From IMG/VR virus record IMGVR_UViG_3300034061_003372, positions 1 to 31,651 of that record: a DNA stretch of 31,651 nt; one strand, 5' to 3'. The DNA is from a virus. Of the stretch, positions 1 through 7,525 are shown piece by piece. The translations under genes were made by a program, and so were the position numbers. Under the pieces are notes generated by a model that worked only from the letters and a program-made list of their open reading frames with translations, made no database searches and had not been told where the DNA came from. The first letter of the stretch is position 1. Every line of letters begins with the position of its first letter.

Positions 1-27
1 GACAAAATCTTGGAACTTGGACATTCT

Positions 28-255
28 TTACTCTTCTTCATCCTGTTGCTTCGGGGCGGGCGGTGGCGGTTCAGAGTTCGTATTTGCACCCCGAACCAGA
101 CCACCGATTACTCCCAAGATGAATGTCAACGCTTCCCACGCTTTCGGATTGTTTTGAATCAGGAATGGGGTCAGAAAAAGGACCAGAACCAGACAGGCAA
201 CCAAATTGCCCGCTGGAGTGTTGAATCCATGTACAAAATCAATCCACCATTTCAT
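28..255 (-). CDS. small two-helix membrane protein
   Basis: Protein of 75 aa, not recognised as a named family. It has two hydrophobic stretches (about residues 16-34 and 42-56, the second Gly-rich) and a Pro-rich, acidic tail ending QQDEEE, so it probably sits in the cytoplasmic membrane with a soluble C-terminus. The ATG is preceded by GGTGAAGAG at good spacing. It is the last visible gene of the leftward baseplate operon, 6 nt after the gene upstream of it. Small size, two membrane segments and a charged tail also fit a holin, but no endolysin is visible nearby, so lysis function is only a possibility. Confidence 0.7.
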   Translation of the reverse strand: MKWWIDFVHGFNTPAGNLVACLVLVLFLTPFLIQNNPKAWEALTFILGVIGGLVRGANTNSEPPPPAPKQQDEEE

Positions 256-261
256 AGCTCT

Positions 262-453
262 TCACCTACCCGTTTTTTGGCGTGCCTGTTCGGAACGCAT
301 CCTTTCTTGCTCTTCCTTGACCCAATTGTTCAGCATGGTCACGTATATGTCCCGCTCCCACGGCATCAAGGATTCGATTTCCGTAATCGAGTATTTATGG
401 TGTTGAGCCAAGGCGAACTGTACTTCGTAGTAGTTCGCTAGGGAATTGTGCAA
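262..453 (-). CDS. small baseplate-operon protein (unknown)
   Basis: Protein of 63 aa starting at TTG; no in-frame ATG fits upstream, and GGATAG lies just before the TTG. The core reads SLMPWERDIYVTML followed by a charged helix (WVKEEQERMRSEQARQK). Small proteins with an MPWER-like motif and a charged helix often follow tail or baseplate assembly genes in T4-like phages, and this one directly follows the gp26-like gene with a 5-nt gap. A role as an assembly chaperone or baseplate accessory protein is inferred from position only. Confidence 0.65.
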   Translation of the reverse strand: MHNSLANYYEVQFALAQHHKYSITEIESLMPWERDIYVTMLNNWVKEEQERMRSEQARQKTGR

Positions 454-458
454 CAGGA

Positions 459-1229
459 CTATCCGAAAAAATTTTGAATGCCTTCGATCACGATGTCTTG
501 CTCATGTCCACATGCCGGGCACTGGAAGTGGACCGTGTGGCGAAGGCGCGGGATCGTGTCGAAGAACTTCTGAATTTCGGCAAACTGTTGCTGCGTCAGA
601 GTTTCCAACCATTTGACCATTTCAGCTTGGTTGAACTCCGTGATGACCTGATCGGCGTCGAAGACCGATTCGATACAGGCCGCGATCAAATCGAGTGCCT
701 GACCAACATCTTCTGTATTCCGGCCTTCGGTTTGCAATTTGCGGGCCAACGAAAGGTTGGGATATCGCATAGTCAACCCGACTTCATCAGTCAATTTGAT
801 TTGAGTGGTATGGTTCGGGTCCTTGTCCACTTTCACTTCATCCAGATGGATTTTGATCGGCACATTCGTACCACACGGGCGGTTGACCACCTGTGTTTCG
901 CCGGTGTGTTCGTCGCGCACGGTCTTCGGGATTTCCCGCTGGCACTGATACCGCATTTCGACGATTTCGCCGATGGACTTGGAGCGGATCTTCAGGAAGA
1001 TGTATTCGATGTCGAACATCGACAACTTGCTGAGATCAATGGTTCCGATCAGACACGACTTGATGATGTCTTCAACAGCGCGGATGACTTGTTTCTCATC
1101 TTCGCTCTGCATAGCCATCAAGAGGATCTTTTCTTCCCGGACTAGAAATGGACGGAACGCCGCCCGCTGGCCGGAAGAAGGAATAGTCAATTCATATTCC
1201 GGCGTTTTGAGTAATGGAAGGTTGCTCAT
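459..1229 (-). CDS. T4 gp26-like baseplate protein (T4_baseplate family)
   Basis: Protein of 256 aa from the ATG at 1229; a TTG at 1235 is in frame but lies 1 nt from the promoter-like hexamer. The N-terminal signature FRPFLVREEKILLMAMQSED (about residues 26-45) is the hallmark of the T4_baseplate family (T4 gp26-type hub assembly protein) widespread in T4-like myoviruses. Two cysteine pairs (YQC...RPC mid-protein and CPACGHEQD near the C-terminus) could bind zinc. It should act in assembly of the central baseplate hub. It sits in the same leftward operon as the tail-tube-like and head-completion genes. A TAAGTA hexamer 7 nt before the ATG, with no Shine-Dalgarno, suggests its own promoter. 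Confidence 0.88.
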   Translation of the reverse strand: MSNLPLLKTPEYELTIPSSGQRAAFRPFLVREEKILLMAMQSEDEKQVIRAVEDIIKSCLIGTIDLSKLSMFDIEYIFLKIRSKSIGEIVEMRYQCQREIPKTVRDEHTGETQVVNRPCGTNVPIKIHLDEVKVDKDPNHTTQIKLTDEVGLTMRYPNLSLARKLQTEGRNTEDVGQALDLIAACIESVFDADQVITEFNQAEMVKWLETLTQQQFAEIQKFFDTIPRLRHTVHFQCPACGHEQDIVIEGIQNFFG

Positions 1230-1236
1230 CAGCAAT

Positions 1237-1242
1237 TACTTA
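1237..1242 (-). promoter_or_regulatory. TAAGTA late-type -10 element
   Basis: CTAAGTA lies 7 nt upstream of the ATG of the gp26-like gene in a 56-nt intergenic gap that has no purine-rich ribosome-binding site. It is one of a recurrent TAAATA/TAAGTA set placed 5-9 nt before start codons. It resembles the T4 late promoter TATAAATA. Confidence 0.5.
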
Positions 1243-1285
1243 GTAGGCAAATCGCGCGCCCACCCGGAGATGTGCGCGCGAAAGA

Positions 1286-2155
1286 TTAGGACCGGGGTTG
1301 GTTTTGTTGTGCCTGACGCTGAGCCGGTGTAATCACTGTTTCACGGAAACGTTCGCGGTTGCCGCGACCAGCATCATTGTTGACACTGAGAGTGCGTTCG
1401 TCCAGATCCACGGTCAATACCCGCTTGTAGGTGAATGTCACCGACACCCGATGGATTTCATTTTGGGTGTCCCAATTCAGATCCATCTGATTGATTGCAA
1501 TGGGGAACGCTTCGAGTAGCGTACAAGTGTACACGTCTTGATCGTTCAGATCCATTTGAGTGATCGTGATGCCGGTTGAAAATTCGCCGATGTAGTTGAA
1601 GTCTTGCGTCTGTGGGTCCATGATGGAATGCATCCATCCCTCGAAGAACCACCGCTCGAACATGTCGTCCCCGACATAGAATTCAAGATCGATGTCGTTG
1701 TATTGCGGCATGTATGGAACCTTGAACTGTGCGCCATAGATGCGGTTGTCGTCGGTCTGATAAGACACGCCGGGGATTTCGGCATTGAAACAATAGAACA
1801 TCAGCCGGTTGCCGGTTTCGATAGCGTCTTTGGCACCGAACCACTGTGCCCAATTCTGGTCGTATCCGGGCGGGCCGATAGTGCGGTCCAAATTTTGAAA
1901 TAGATTGAGTGTCGCTACTTCTACCCGAAACCGATTGGGCCGGGCAAACACGTTGCTGGCAAACATCGTTGCGGTGAAATTGGTGATGTTTGCGTAGTTT
2001 GGATGATCCAACACCAGACGCGGAGAGTTGTTAACGAACGCTTCGAAGTTTGTCAGGCGCGGCGGAATCGAACTGATCGCAATCGGCTGAAATGGCGGCA
2101 AGGGCGGTAACCCAAGACGCGGAATATCTCCGACACGCGGTAGGGTGAATGACAT
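1286..2155 (-). CDS. tail-tube-fold protein, possible baseplate tube initiator (gp54/gp19-like)
   Basis: Protein of 289 aa. Residues about 70-265 look like the T4 gp19 tail-tube fold: NRFRVEV, CFNAEIPGVSY, DIDLEFYVGDD, WFFEGWMHSIMDP, TLLEAFPIAINQMDLNWD and VSVTFTYKRVL are in the expected order. It is longer than a typical major tube protein, with a Pro-rich N-terminus (PRLGLPPLPPFQP) and a Gln/Arg-rich tail. With gp26-, gp4- and gp53-like genes around it, a baseplate tube-initiator role (T4 gp54 type) is more likely than the major tube, but this is inference. AAGAGGAAATAG precedes the ATG. It follows the upstream gene by 3 nt and is probably co-translated. Confidence 0.75.
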   Translation of the reverse strand: MSFTLPRVGDIPRLGLPPLPPFQPIAISSIPPRLTNFEAFVNNSPRLVLDHPNYANITNFTATMFASNVFARPNRFRVEVATLNLFQNLDRTIGPPGYDQNWAQWFGAKDAIETGNRLMFYCFNAEIPGVSYQTDDNRIYGAQFKVPYMPQYNDIDLEFYVGDDMFERWFFEGWMHSIMDPQTQDFNYIGEFSTGITITQMDLNDQDVYTCTLLEAFPIAINQMDLNWDTQNEIHRVSVTFTYKRVLTVDLDERTLSVNNDAGRGNRERFRETVITPAQRQAQQNQPRS

Positions 2156-2158
2156 AAT

Positions 2159-3325
2159 CTATTTCCTCTTCTTCTTGGTGAATGAGCGGATCTTGCGACG
2201 TGAATCTGACCACACATAATCCGCACTCTGTTTCTGGAACATTTCCACGGGTAAGAACAGAGCGATTTCCCACTCTGATGGATGAACACGCAAGAACTGC
2301 GAACGCACGTGGCTGGACAAATACCGCTTCACGCACGGTCGCACTTCGGGGAACTTGGCGACGGAAGACAACAAAGCATAGCTCAACTTCAACTTCGTGG
2401 AGTCATCGTACCGGTCGTTGTTCTTGAATTGCATCAACTTGTCGAACAGCCTCAAACGAAGTGTCCGATCCAAGTAGTGTAGGTTGATCCCAAGGAAACC
2501 ATCGTCGTACAGTTCCAAAGGAAAGATCATCGGAAAACGGTCCCAATACGGAAGCGTCTTCTTGTGCTTGGCGTCGTAGAAGAAGAAGAACATGTTGCCG
2601 ATCAAAACATCGGCTAGTGTTTCTCCGTTGTTCACCAACCCTTTGCGGCTTGGTGTCCGCATATTGGTCAATGTTTGTTTCATCCAAGCGCGGGCCTTCT
2701 TCGTCAGCAACGGAATTCCTTCCCGGCGCATGCGATTCTTCACCTTGTCGAAGAACGTCAGCGGACGATCATCGGTTGGATAGATGCGCGGGTGAAGATC
2801 CGGTACGCTGGTCTTCTTGGTCTTGGCCTTCGCGATATCCGCCGCCGGGCTTGGCTTCGCCGGGGATGGCGGAACGGGCTTGGCTTTTGGTTTCGTCTTC
2901 GGCGGTGCGACATGCATGGTCGCGGCTTTCTTCGCCTTGGACTTGACGATAGCTCGAACGTCGTCTTTCGGAGACGGTGGGGTCGGTTTGGGCGGTTCCG
3001 GTGCGGGTGGTGGCGGCGGGGTTGCCTTGGGTCGCGTCGTTGCTTTCGGTGCCGGTGGAACCTTCGCCTTCTCTTGGCCGGGAGTCTTTTTGGCAAACGA
3101 CTTGACGATCTTCTGAATGTCCTTCAGAACATCCGCGCGCGAAACTTTCTTCGGGGACGGTTCAAGATACTTCTTGACAATTGCCCGAACATCATCCGGC
3201 GTCCCCTTCGGAAGACGGATCTTCGGCGCGGGTTCCGGTTTCACAGACACGTTGGCCTTCGGCGTAGATTTCTTCGCCTTGTCCTTGACAATCTGTGTGA
3301 TGTCGCTACTCGGTTTACGCGGCAT
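2159..3325 (-). CDS. phage structural protein with repeated Lys/Pro linker; possible gp2 (DNA end protector)-like
   Basis: Protein of 388 aa in two parts. Residues 1-190 are low complexity, Lys/Pro/Ala-rich, with about four copies of a short helix motif (DITQIVK, DDVRAIVK, DIQKIVK, DDVRAIVK) separated by proline linkers. Residues about 195-388 form a globular domain with MFFFFYDAKHKKTLPYWD, FPLELYDDGFLGINLHYLD and a basic C-terminus. I recall similar FYDPK..LPYYD..P..G.NLHYL domains from T4-like phages. The place next to gp4 and gp53 matches T4 gene 2 (DNA end protector), so a gp2-like role is possible but not shown by sequence. The ATG is weakly preceded by GAGATACTAGG. Confidence 0.7.
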   Translation of the reverse strand: MPRKPSSDITQIVKDKAKKSTPKANVSVKPEPAPKIRLPKGTPDDVRAIVKKYLEPSPKKVSRADVLKDIQKIVKSFAKKTPGQEKAKVPPAPKATTRPKATPPPPPAPEPPKPTPPSPKDDVRAIVKSKAKKAATMHVAPPKTKPKAKPVPPSPAKPSPAADIAKAKTKKTSVPDLHPRIYPTDDRPLTFFDKVKNRMRREGIPLLTKKARAWMKQTLTNMRTPSRKGLVNNGETLADVLIGNMFFFFYDAKHKKTLPYWDRFPMIFPLELYDDGFLGINLHYLDRTLRLRLFDKLMQFKNNDRYDDSTKLKLSYALLSSVAKFPEVRPCVKRYLSSHVRSQFLRVHPSEWEIALFLPVEMFQKQSADYVWSDSRRKIRSFTKKKRK

Positions 3326-3326
3326 C

Positions 3327-3767
3327 CTAGTATCTCAACTCCCGGTCGGTCATCACAGTGAATTCCCAACCCTGTTTCTTGCAAAATTCTTTGGCGGCGT
3401 TCCACTTCGCCTGATTGACAGCATAGGTAGCCATTTCGCCTAAGTACCGGGCGCTCTGTTTGCGCGTCTTCGGTTGCTTGGGCGGGAAACACTGGTCGTA
3501 GGGTTTGACTTCGATCAAGTAGGTTTTGATCTGACCGTCTTGCCTTTTGACCTGTGCCACCATGTCCACGAAATATCGGTGGATGCGATTATCGGTCGGC
3601 TTTACATACGGGACGACCACTTCTTCCGAATTCCAATGCAGGACATCCGGGTGAGCGTCAAGATGCTTCATCAGCCGGTATTCCAGCGATGAGCGGTAGT
3701 AGATGGCGTTTACGTCGCCAACGTATTTGCCCGGATTCTTGGGTCGAAACTGTCCTTGCCACGGCAC
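3327..3767 (-). CDS. head completion nuclease, T4 gp4-like
   Basis: Protein of 146 aa from a GTG start. The sequence FRPKNPGKYVGD, YRSSLEYR, HPDVLHWNSEE, HRYFVDMV and YLIEVKP is the full signature of the T4 gp4 head-completion family. This is a TnsA/restriction-endonuclease-like fold with probable catalytic residues Glu29, Asp68, Glu86 and Lys88. In T4 the protein finishes the packaged head before tail joining. It opens the leftward baseplate operon, 1 nt upstream of the possible gp2-like gene. No Shine-Dalgarno is visible; CATAAATA lies 6 nt before the GTG, so the mRNA may be leaderless. Confidence 0.92.
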   Translation of the reverse strand: MPWQGQFRPKNPGKYVGDVNAIYYRSSLEYRLMKHLDAHPDVLHWNSEEVVVPYVKPTDNRIHRYFVDMVAQVKRQDGQIKTYLIEVKPYDQCFPPKQPKTRKQSARYLGEMATYAVNQAKWNAAKEFCKKQGWEFTVMTDRELRY

Positions 3768-3773
3768 ATAGGT

Positions 3774-3779
3774 TATTTA
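3774..3779 (-). promoter_or_regulatory. TAAATA late-type -10 for gp4 operon
   Basis: On the minus strand CATAAATA (7 of 8 matches to T4 late TATAAATA) ends 6 nt before the GTG of the gp4-like gene. It faces away from a second TAAATA at 3802 that serves the gp53 side. Confidence 0.6.
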
Positions 3780-3801
3780 TGGGCGGTTCCGGGGTCGTAG
3801 G

Positions 3802-3807
3802 TAAATA
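3802..3807 (+). promoter_or_regulatory. TAAATA late-type -10 for gp53 operon
   Basis: GGTAAATACC ends 9 nt before the ATG of the gp53-like gene. With the minus-strand copy at 3774-3779 it forms a compact divergent late-promoter pair driving the two structural operons. Confidence 0.55.
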
Positions 3808-3816
3808 CCAGAAGCG

Positions 3817-4371
3817 ATGCCGACTCCTTTCTTTTCAACGATTCCGTTTGTCCAATACGACATGTTGGACGACAACAACCTTCGGGCGACGGTGAACATC
3901 CTTCAGCGGGTGAAGATCCGCGATGTCATCAAGACGGAAATGCTCGAAATGTATGAGTACTCCGTCAAGGATGGCGAACGGATCGAAGACATAGCCCATC
4001 GCTATTACGGCTGGACCGGGTATCACTGGATCGTTCTTCTGGCGAATGACATCATCAACCCGTACACCGACTGGCCGCTGTCCTATGAAGATTTCATCGC
4101 ATACATTCGGGCGCAATACACCACGCCACAGCAAGACGGTCTGATTTATACCTATCAGACCCTTCATCACTACGAAGACATCCACGGCGTCCAGATCGAC
4201 TACGACACGTTTGTCCGTACCCCGGTGAACGAACGCAAGCGGGTGACACTATATGATTTCTTGGTGGCAGAGAACGACGCGAAGCGGAACATTCGATTGA
4301 TCGACAAGAAACATACGCCGATGCTGGAAGACCAGTTGATCCGGCTCATGAAGGAAAACAAGTTGGTGTAA
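3817..4371 (+). CDS. baseplate wedge protein, T4 gp53-like
   Basis: Protein of 184 aa. The N-terminus FFSTIPFVQYD is typical of gp53 family members. Residues about 45-95 (SVKDGERIEDIAHRYYGWTG, YHWIVLLANDIINPYTDWPL) form the LysM-like region of gp53. T4 gp53 joins neighbouring wedges to the hub to close the baseplate. The length is close to T4 gp53. It is the first gene of the rightward structural operon and is followed after 1 nt by the hub gene. It lacks a clear Shine-Dalgarno and has TAAATA 9 nt upstream. Confidence 0.92.
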   Translation: MPTPFFSTIPFVQYDMLDDNNLRATVNILQRVKIRDVIKTEMLEMYEYSVKDGERIEDIAHRYYGWTGYHWIVLLANDIINPYTDWPLSYEDFIAYIRAQYTTPQQDGLIYTYQTLHHYEDIHGVQIDYDTFVRTPVNERKRVTLYDFLVAENDAKRNIRLIDKKHTPMLEDQLIRLMKENKLV

Positions 4372-4372
4372 A

Positions 4373-5605
4373 ATGGCCGATTTCCCGAAGGATTATAACC
4401 TCAAAGAACTGACCCTGACGCTTTGCACGGGTGAGATTTGGGATATTCGCTACATCTACCACGAACTCAATATCTTCGAAGACATCTGGTCCCCGACGAT
4501 GAGCGGTACCGTGCTCATTTCCGACACACAGAACCGGCTGGCGAACTTTCCGATCTTCGGATTTGAAACCCTGACCATCGGACTTGAAACGCCCGGCAAA
4601 GGACTATTGACGAAACAATTTCGTGTCTACAGCGCGACCGACCGGCACCTTGGCAAAGATCGAAACTTGGCATACATCCTCAATTTCTGTGCGGATGAGG
4701 CATGGAAGAACTACAAGGTCCGTGTCAGCAAATCATACAAGAGCAAGCAAATCCATGAGATCGTAGCCGACTTACACAACACATGGCTTGGCGGCGGCGC
4801 TATCGAGATTGAACCATCGAAGTACATCCATCACATCATAATCCCGAATCTCCACCCGATCCAAGGGATTCAGTGGTTGTCTACGCGCGCCAATCCTTCG
4901 AGCTACAACGGCGCGAACTATCTCTACTATCAGACCTTCGACAAGTTCTATTGGATTCCCATTGAAAAGTGTCTGGAGAAGGGACCGGTACAAGACATCA
5001 TCTATCAACCGGCCAACGTCAGGGAATCGGGGACGCATCACGCCCGGACGATCAATCAAGACATGGAAGCCATCCAAGCCTACACGGTCGATTTCTACAG
5101 CGACGTTCGAGAGAATCAAGAGCAAGGCATGTATGCTTCCGAACTCATCACACACAGCCATGTGCGGAAGAAGTGGGAACGCTTCACATGGGACTACACG
5201 GCGAATTTCGACAAGCACAAACACCTGTATCCCGGCAACAAACTGTACTCGAACTCCCGGTCAGACTTGCACAACAAAGCGAACAAGTTCAAGATGTACA
5301 GCACCGGCGTCGCTCCCTTCGTGAACCAAGTGGACCGTTGGCTGTTGGATCGTGTGTCACAATTACAACAGCTACAGAACATCAAGTTGAGCGTGAGCGT
5401 GCCCGGCAACAGCAATCTGAAAGTAGGCGATGTTGTGAAATTTGAGATGCCGTCGCCAGAGCCACCGCAAAACAATCAACAGATGGTCGATAAACACTAC
5501 AGAGGGAAGTTTTTGATTTCCGGCATTCGACACAAGGTAGACCAAAAGCAATATGTGACGGTGCTCGAACTGGTCAAGGACTCCGTATTTGAGGCGTACC
5601 CGTAA
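4373..5605 (+). CDS. baseplate hub protein, T4 gp27-like
   Basis: Protein of 410 aa. The N-terminal part (EIWDIRYIYHELNIFEDIWS, SGTVLISDTQNRLANFPIFG, FETLTIGLETPG, FRVYSATDRH) and the end (LKVGDVVKFEMPSPEP, YRGKFLISGIRHKV, YVTVLELVKDS) match the gp27/gpD-type hub proteins of contractile tails. These form the ring that links the tail tube to the spike. No lysozyme domain is present, so the spike (gp5) must be elsewhere. The gene lies 1 nt after gp53 and its stop codon overlaps the start of the phosphatase gene (TAATG), indicating translational coupling. Confidence 0.87.
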   Translation: MADFPKDYNLKELTLTLCTGEIWDIRYIYHELNIFEDIWSPTMSGTVLISDTQNRLANFPIFGFETLTIGLETPGKGLLTKQFRVYSATDRHLGKDRNLAYILNFCADEAWKNYKVRVSKSYKSKQIHEIVADLHNTWLGGGAIEIEPSKYIHHIIIPNLHPIQGIQWLSTRANPSSYNGANYLYYQTFDKFYWIPIEKCLEKGPVQDIIYQPANVRESGTHHARTINQDMEAIQAYTVDFYSDVRENQEQGMYASELITHSHVRKKWERFTWDYTANFDKHKHLYPGNKLYSNSRSDLHNKANKFKMYSTGVAPFVNQVDRWLLDRVSQLQQLQNIKLSVSVPGNSNLKVGDVVKFEMPSPEPPQNNQQMVDKHYRGKFLISGIRHKVDQKQYVTVLELVKDSVFEAYP

Positions 5606-6060
5606 TGGATTCTATCATTTTCGATAAGTTGTTTTTGGGCGATCTTGCTGATGCCACCGACCCACAGTTGGGAGAACGCATCGACCGCGCGATTGCCGTA
5701 TGCAACGAATACGAACTGAAGCACAAATGTGCAGATAGTTGGCAAGTCGGTTTCCACGATGGTTTGGCCGTTGACAACAAAATCATCCACCGGGCCGTGT
5801 CCTTGATCCATGACGGAATCCGTGCGGGACAGCGCGTGTTGATCCACTGTGCCGCCGGGATCAGCCGGTCGCCGATGATTACAGCATGCTATCTGGTGAA
5901 GGCCGGGCATTTTCAGAACTTCGATGCCGCGCTGAACTACATTGCAACCCGGCGTTCGAAAATCAGTCCGGCGGGAGCGATCTATCGTTCCGGCAAATCG
6001 TATTGTGCGACCGGGTTGCGCCTCTCAGAAACGCCAGAACCACTCATCGTGATACCATAA
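5605..6060 (+). CDS. dual-specificity protein phosphatase
   Basis: Protein of 151 aa with the cysteine-phosphatase loop HCAAGISRSP (Cys82 nucleophile, Arg88 phosphate binding), the usual LIHDGIRAGQRVLIHC lead-in and an upstream FHDG (Asp52) that could be the general acid. The N-terminus IIFDKLFLGDLADAT matches the start of the dual-specificity (VH1-like) fold. It should remove phosphate from Ser/Thr/Tyr residues or another phospho-substrate. It overlaps the stop of the hub gene (TAATG), so it would be made together with late structural proteins. That fits packaging in the virion or late action on host phosphorylation, but the target is unknown. Confidence 0.9.
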   Translation: MDSIIFDKLFLGDLADATDPQLGERIDRAIAVCNEYELKHKCADSWQVGFHDGLAVDNKIIHRAVSLIHDGIRAGQRVLIHCAAGISRSPMITACYLVKAGHFQNFDAALNYIATRRSKISPAGAIYRSGKSYCATGLRLSETPEPLIVIP

Positions 6061-6064
6061 CTCC

Positions 6065-6343
6065 ATGTGCCAAGCGTATGCCGCTGAAGCCGCTTACATT
6101 CGAAGCGGGGAAAATTGGGCCACCAAAAAAGGATTCGCCGCCCATCGCGATAATCAACCCATCACTGACAATCCGCATCGGGATGGGTACTACAAAGAGG
6201 CGTGGGATCACGGATGGAATTGCCGGAAAGAAGGAATCGTTCCGTGGGCCATCGTTTCGATCTTCCGTGAGCAACAGGAAGCGGCCACCGGCCAATCCTG
6301 CTACATCAACCCTACGATGGAACAAGCTGACGCACTGGTCTAG
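6065..6343 (+). CDS. small protein of unknown function
   Basis: Protein of 92 aa, not recognised. Composition is mixed, with several aromatics; the central stretch NPHRDGYYKEAWDHGWNCRK resembles the short A-x3-G-[WY] helices of small phage and stress proteins, but no family can be named. The ATG lies 4 nt after the phosphatase stop. There is no clear Shine-Dalgarno; TGATACCAT ends 6 nt before the ATG and could be an extended -10, though it has no recognisable -35. Confidence 0.6.
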   Translation: MCQAYAAEAAYIRSGENWATKKGFAAHRDNQPITDNPHRDGYYKEAWDHGWNCRKEGIVPWAIVSIFREQQEAATGQSCYINPTMEQADALV

Positions 6344-6346
6344 CCC

Positions 6347-6352
6347 TAAATA
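6347..6352 (+). promoter_or_regulatory. TAAATA late-type -10 element
   Basis: CCCTAAATAGG lies immediately after the stop codon of the upstream gene and ends 5 nt before the GTG start at 6358. No ribosome-binding site fits in this gap. Confidence 0.55.
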
Positions 6353-6357
6353 GGTGT

Positions 6358-6645
6358 GTGACCACCGTTGACGCCAACACCATTGATGCCGCTATCAAAG
6401 CATCGAAACTCCCCATTCTCCTTGTATTTGTGATGCCCGGCAGTGTGCTAAGCGCACGCATGGTGAAACGAGTAGGTGGATTAGACCCGACCAAAATCAC
6501 AGCGCTATTTGTGGATGTCAACTCTTCTTCGGATTTGGTCCGCCGGTTTTCGATCCGCAAAGTTCCGCATCTGATGAAGATCGATGCGACTGGAAACTTG
6601 ATCGCCACCGGGGATATTTTGAGTGAAGTCGTCGCCGCAGAATAG
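6358..6645 (+). CDS. thioredoxin-fold protein lacking the CxxC
   Basis: Protein of 95 aa from GTG. It follows the thioredoxin pattern: an N-terminal helix, strand LPILLVFVMPGS, helix ARMVKRVGG, strand ITALFVDVNSSS, then FSIRKVPHLMKIDATGNLI, where VP is the expected cis-proline position. The redox CxxC position is replaced by PGSVLS, so it cannot act as a dithiol reductase. Such degenerate thioredoxin folds usually serve as binding or structural modules. It lies between the phosphatase pair and the membrane coiled-coil gene. No Shine-Dalgarno; TAAATA lies 5 nt upstream. Confidence 0.72.
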   Translation: MTTVDANTIDAAIKASKLPILLVFVMPGSVLSARMVKRVGGLDPTKITALFVDVNSSSDLVRRFSIRKVPHLMKIDATGNLIATGDILSEVVAAE

Positions 6646-6670
6646 CCAATTAGTTATCCAGTAAGGCCGC

Positions 6671-6676
6671 TAAGTA
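6671..6676 (+). promoter_or_regulatory. TAAGTA late-type -10 element
   Basis: CGCTAAGTAGC ends 6 nt before the ATG of the membrane coiled-coil gene (spacer GCTTTT). No Shine-Dalgarno is present in the gap of 37 nt. Confidence 0.5.
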
Positions 6677-6682
6677 GCTTTT

Positions 6683-7441
6683 ATGGATAAGATTTTAGCC
6701 GTTGCGAAAGCGTCCTTCTACTTCGCTTCTGTTCTCTGTTTGCTCTTTGTTGCCCGCCTTCTGTGGATTGTTCCCGACATCATCAAAACAGAAATGACCG
6801 CAACCCGTGCGCTAATTGACACGCGGGTGTCTTCCTTAGAAACAACCGCGAATCGCCAGTTGACCGATTGGAGAGCGACCACGGAGCAACAGTTAACAGA
6901 GATCCGAACCACCACGGATCGTCGCATCAGCAGTCTGGAAAAGACCACGGATCGTCATCTAGTCGCACTGGAAGGGGAAACCTTGAAGCGGGTCGATCAG
7001 TTGGTGGCATCCGCTGACCGAAACCTGACCAACGTAGCGGGCGGGGTGAATGATCTGACGAAGACCTATGCGGCGATACCGGATCGTCTGGACACTTCAC
7101 TGAAGCCATTCACGAACTGTGCGGAGAATGATTTCTGTTGGCAGAACCTTGTGACCGATTCAATGGTTTCCTTCCGTGCCGCCAGCCGGGATACATCGGC
7201 CACCATGCAAGGGATTTCGACGACCATTCCTTTGGTTGCTTCCGATGTCAGGAAGAGCACGGACGCCTTCGCTACACAGTTCCCCATCATTGTCCAGAAC
7301 ACCAGCAACATAACATCCAACATCGACAGGCTCACGAAGCCGAAGTGGTACGACCGGGTGATCGGCTATGCCGCGAACGGCACTTTGATTTGGTTCAATA
7401 TCAACCGGGCGGCGACGCCTTCCGTCACGGTGACCAAATAA
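6683..7441 (+). CDS. membrane-anchored coiled-coil protein
   Basis: Protein of 252 aa, family not recognised. One N-terminal membrane segment (about residues 11-32, SFYFASVLCLLFVARLLWIV) is followed by a long Thr/Arg/Leu heptad region (residues about 35-115) with near-repeats such as TTDRRISSLEKTTDRHL. A second part (about 125-252) contains two cysteines in CAENDFC. It is probably anchored in the cytoplasmic membrane with an extended rod. Possible roles are envelope interaction, superinfection exclusion or lysis control; nothing in the sequence decides. It is the last gene of the rightward structural run and is followed by a hairpin. Confidence 0.75.
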   Translation: MDKILAVAKASFYFASVLCLLFVARLLWIVPDIIKTEMTATRALIDTRVSSLETTANRQLTDWRATTEQQLTEIRTTTDRRISSLEKTTDRHLVALEGETLKRVDQLVASADRNLTNVAGGVNDLTKTYAAIPDRLDTSLKPFTNCAENDFCWQNLVTDSMVSFRAASRDTSATMQGISTTIPLVASDVRKSTDAFATQFPIIVQNTSNITSNIDRLTKPKWYDRVIGYAANGTLIWFNINRAATPSVTVTK

Positions 7442-7445
7442 AAAT

Positions 7446-7469
7446 GGCGGGCCGATACACTGGCCCGCC
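7446..7469 (-). terminator. intrinsic terminator (mainly leftward, possibly bidirectional)
   Basis: Perfect 8-bp GC stem (GGCGGGCC / GGCCCGCC) with an 8-nt loop. On the minus strand it is followed by ATTTTTATT, a good U-tract, so it should end transcription of the leftward DUF4262-like gene. It lies between two convergent genes, so it may also slow rightward transcription, although no T-run follows on the plus strand. Confidence 0.75.
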
Positions 7470-7525
7470 GTCAAGCAAGAGAAAGCGCGAACCTCTCACA
7501 GCACACGCTCACCCATCATTATACA

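Noticed and set aside
28-255. Firm assignment as holin
   Set aside because: Only size and hydrophobicity support it; no lysin or spanin gene is adjacent.
385-396. TAAATA on the minus strand near 390
   Set aside because: It lies within a coding region and no start codon follows within 10 nt.
2675-3361. Long Arg/Gly-rich plus-strand frames opposite the 388-aa protein
   Set aside because: They are antisense to the Lys/Pro-rich linker; their Arg/Gly repeats mirror its codons and they have no start signals.
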